From assembly GCF_022605725.1 (NCBI RefSeq), contig NC_065552.1, forward strand, positions 17,874,785 through 17,938,784: a stretch of 64,000 bases of DNA. Direction: 5' to 3'. The notes below the pieces were generated by a model. It worked only from the letters and a program-made list of their open reading frames with translations. It searched no databases and was not told the DNA's origin. Position numbers and translations under genes: made by a program. Below are positions 60,466-64,000 of this stretch, in pieces. Source of the DNA: Anthonomus grandis grandis (Eukaryota > Arthropoda > Insecta > Coleoptera > Curculionidae). The first letter of the stretch is position 1, and each line of letters begins with the position of its first letter.

Positions 60466-61261
60466 CTTGTATAACCTAAATATTAATTTTAAAATAAATT
60501 TGAATAATAGATAACCGTAATTGAGTGAATTATGACTTTTTTCTTTAAACACAATACACCAAAATATGTTTAAAAATCATTTAGGGTTAATCAAATTATA
60601 TCTAAAAATTGAATTAAAATTAAATCGGAACAATCGCCAACGCTATTAGTTATTGCATTTTCTTAATTCTGGTTGTGTTCAAACCGTAAAAAACATCATT
60701 TGGCTATCTTGTATATGCGAAATATTAAATGTAAATTATATTCGAAAAATAAATAACAGTAATAGAGTAAGATATAATAATTTTTTTAAAAACCAATTCA
60801 TAAGAAAAATTTTAAAAATAATTTAGAGTACATTAAATGAACTTCAAAAATTAAATTGAAATCAAATCGGACAATGCTATAATGATTAATTGTTCTACTT
60901 TCTTAACCATGGTTATGTCCAAAACTTAAAAAGGATCATTTGAGTCATCTTGTATAACCTAAATATTAATTTTAAAATAAATTTGAATAATAGATAACCG
61001 TAATTGAGTGATATATGACTATTTTTTTAAACCACAATACATTAAAAAATTTAAAATGATTATTTAGGGTTAAACAAATTAGATCTAAAAATTAAATTGA
61101 AATCATATCGGAACAATATCTATAGGTAATAGTAATCGATATTTTTTATCCTGGTTATGTCCAAAACGTAAATAATAATTTTAAATTATATTTCAATAAT
61201 AGATAACCGTAATTGAGTGAGATATGACTATTTTTTTAAAACATATTATATAAAACTAGTA
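60466..61261 (+). repeat. Displaced second copy of about 52000-52795
   Basis: Offset 8466; shared private variants include AACCATGGTTATGTCC, TTAAACCACAATACAT and AAACAAATTAGATC. Confidence 0.7.
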
Positions 61262-64000
61262 GTTATAGGTAATAGAAAGTTATAGGTAATTGAACAGTAG
61301 CTATAGGTAATAGAAATCGATTTTCTTAACCCTGGTTATTTTCAAAACTTAAAAATGCTCATTTGAGTCATCTTGTATAACCTAAATATTAATTTTAAAA
61401 TAAATTTGAATAATAGATAACCGCAATTGAGTGAATTATGACTTTTTTCTTTAAACACAATACACCAAAATATTTTTAAAAATCATATAGGGTTAATCAA
61501 ATTATATCTAAAAATTGAATTAAAATTAAATCGGAACAATCGCCATCGCTATTAGTTATTACATTTTCCTAACTCTGGTTGGGTTCAAACCGTAAAAAAC
61601 ATCATTGGGCTATCTTGTATATGCGAAATAGTAAATTTAAATTCTATTCGAATAATAGATAACAATAATATAGTGAGATATAATTATTTTTTTTTTAAAA
61701 ATTCATAAGAAAAATTTTAAAAATAATTTACAGTAAATCAAATGAACTTCAAAGATTAAATTGCAATTAAATCGGACAATGCTATAATGATTAATTGTTC
61801 TATTTTCTTAACACTGGTTATGTCCAAAACTTAAAAAGGATCATTTGAGTCATTTTGTATAACCTAAATATTAATTTTAAAATATATTTAAATAATAGAT
61901 AACCGTAATTGAGTGAGATATAACTATTTATTTTAAACACAATACATCAAAATATTTTTAAAAGTCATTTAGGGTTAATCAAATTATATCTAAAAATTGA
62001 ATTAAAATTAAATCGGAACAATCGCCATCGCTATTAGTTATTACATTTTCTTAATTCTGGTTGTGTTCAAACCGTAAAAAACATCATTTGGCTATCTTGT
62101 ATATGCGAAATAGTAAATGTTAATTATATTCGAATAATAAATATCAGTAATAGAGTGAGATATAATTATTTTCTTAAAAAACAATTCATAAGAAAAATTT
62201 TAAAAATAATTTACAGTACATCAAATGAACTTCAAAAATTAAATTGGAATCAAATCGGACAATGGCTATAATGATTAATTTTTCTACTTTCTTAACCCTG
62301 GTAATGTCCAAAACTTAAAAAGAATCATTTGGGTCATCTTGATAACCTAAATATTAATTTTAAATTATATTTGAATAATAGATAACCGTAATTGAGTGAG
62401 ATATGACAATTTTTTTTAAACCCATTATATCAAAATATTTTTAAAAATCATTTAGGGTTAATCAAATTATATCTAAAAATTGAATTAAAATTAAATCGAA
62501 ACAATGGCCAACGCTATTAGTTATTATATTTTCTTAATTCTGGTTGTGTTTAAACCGTAAAAAATATCATTTGGCTATCTTGTATATGGGAATTAGTAAA
62601 TTTAAATTCTATTCGAATAATAGATAATAGTAATAGAGTGAGATATAATTATTTTTTTAAAAAACAATTCATAAAAAAAAATTTAAAAATTTACAGTCCA
62701 TCAAATGTACTTCAAAGATTAAATTGGAATCAAATCGGACAATGCTATAATGATTAATTGTTCGATTTTCTTACCCCTGGTTATGTCCAAAACTTAAAAA
62801 TGATCATTGGGGTCATCTTGATAACCTAAGTATTAATTTTAAATTATATTTGAATAATAGATAACCGTAATTGAGTGAGATATGACTATTTTTTTAAAAC
62901 ATAATACATAAAACTAGATTTAACAATCATTTAGGGTTTATCAAATTATATCTAAAAATTGAATTAAAATTAAATCGGAACAATCGCCAATGCTATTAGT
63001 TATTGCATTTTCTTAACTCTGGTTGGGTTCAAACCGTAAAAATCATCATTTGGCTATCTTGTATATGGGAAATAGTAAATGTAAATTATATTCGAATAAT
63101 AAATAACAGTAATAGAGTGAGATATAATTATTTTTTTAAAAAACAATTCATAAGAAAAATTTTAAAAATAATTTACAGTACATCAAATGATCTTCAAAAA
63201 TTAAATTGGAATCAAATCGGACAATGGCTATAATGATTAATTTTTCTACTTTCTTAACCCTGGTAATGTCCAAAACTTAAAAAGAATCATTTGGGTCATC
63301 TTGATAACCTAAATATTAATTTTAAATTATATTTGAATAATCGATAACCGTAATTATGTGAGATATGACTATTTCTTTTAAACACATTATATCAAAATAT
63401 TTTTAAAAATCATTTAGGGTTAATCAAATTATATCTAAAAATTGAATTAAAATTAAATCGAAACAATCGCCAACGCTATTAGTTATTATATTTTCTTAAT
63501 TCTGGTTGTGTTTAAACCGTAAAAAACATCATTTGGCTATCTTGCATATGCGAAATAGTAAATGTAAATTATATTCGAATAATAAATAACAGTAATAGAG
63601 TGAGATATAATTATTTTTTTCAAAAACAATTCATAAGAAAAATTTTAAAAATAATTTACAGTACATCAAATGAACTTCAAAAATTAAATTGGAATCAAAT
63701 CGGACAATGGCTATAATGATTAATTTTTCTACTTTCTTAACTCTGGTAATGTCCAAAACTTAAAAAGAATCATTTGGGTCATCTTGATAACCTAAATATT
63801 AATTTTAAATTATATTTGAATAATCGATAACCGTAATTATGTGAGATATGACTATTTCTTTTAAACACATTATATCAAAATATTTTTAAAAATCATTTAG
63901 GGTTAATCAAATTATATCTAAAAATTGAATTAAAATTAAATCGGAACAATCGCCAACGCTATAAGTTATTATATTTTCTTAATTCTGGTTGTGTTCAAAC

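Larger units (their letters stand above)
27591..64000 (+). repeat. Satellite array, block 3: 241-bp units in 482-bp dimers and higher-order repeats (runs off right edge)
   Basis: From about 29 kb the array alternates unit A (CAAATGAACTTC ... GGTTATGTCC ... GTCATCTTG) and unit B (CAAATTATATC ... GGTTGTGTTC ... GGCTATCTTGTATATG). Successive A starts, by hand count, are spaced 481-486 in most cases (for example 31013, 31495, 31977, 32459), about 397-409 where an 80-base piece is missing, and 495-496 where a 13-base insertion occurs. Bases 27591-28960 are more like block 1. No gene is present: all frames are short and repeat with the array. It has about 75 dimers here and no end in the window. 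Confidence 0.95.

Noticed and set aside
18165..64000. CENP-B-box-like site in the satellite unit
   Set aside because: I looked for TTCG-N4-A-N2-CGGG. Units have TTCGAATAATAG and TCGGAAC but no joined match.
18165..64000. CRISPR array, considered because of direct repeats
   Set aside because: Units are contiguous with no unique spacers and the context is eukaryotic.

Overview
The window is a piece of repeat-rich arthropod, most likely insect, heterochromatin. The grounds are insect-type retroelements (errantivirus-like env, Gypsy, BEL/Pao, Penelope, a Jockey/CR1-like LINE), insect-style DNA transposon relics (hAT with a ZMYM1-like transposase; an IS630/mariner-like transposase with an N-terminal helix-turn-helix), a TATA plus TCAGT arthropod core promoter, and very AT-rich DNA. 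The order cannot be fixed from the sequence. I see no intact host gene, tRNA, rRNA or CRISPR array. Nearly every coding stretch is a transposon gene, and nearly all are broken.

Region 1, 1-8764, is a graveyard of small elements. It holds the 3' end of an env gene running into its LTR (1-1023), a Penelope-like element with a complete insertion signature (1296-2953, 13-bp target duplication 1283-1295 / 2954-2966), a decayed hAT transposase gene that still shows promoter, spliced leader and start codon (3068-4995), a LINE reverse transcriptase scrap (4981-5230), a transposon-end motif with a helix-turn-helix scrap (6126-6530), unassigned DNA, and a second env gene with LTR on the minus strand (7606-8764).

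Region 2, 8765-18164, is a stack of LTR elements. Gypsy-1 (8765-15411) has 1.73-kb LTRs and three internal deletions that join gag to RT and RNase H to the integrase tail. Gypsy-2 (15412 to about 17627) sits directly in the 3' LTR of Gypsy-1 and stops inside RT, where it meets a minus-strand mariner-like transposase relic (about 17628-18164).

Region 3, 18165-64000, is one AT-rich satellite array that runs off the window. The basic unit is about 241 bp. Two diverged units (A and B) form a 482-bp dimer, and in 30.6-51.6 kb five dimers form a higher-order repeat of about 2.33 kb that recurs at irregular spacing, with several kilobase-scale near-identical duplications. The array is interrupted by a 5'-truncated LINE (20204-21113) and by a full-length but mutated BEL/Pao element (21597-27590); satellite phase resumes after each. 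The satellite begins at the edge of the mariner-like relic and carries a motif resembling the end of that transposon class, so it may descend from a transposon terminus.

Nothing here acts as a working multi-gene system. The most rewarding objects are the layered satellite, the Penelope element with inverted arms and a hammerhead-like fold in each arm, and the recoverable gene structure of the hAT relic. All calls come from reading the sequence; no search was run.
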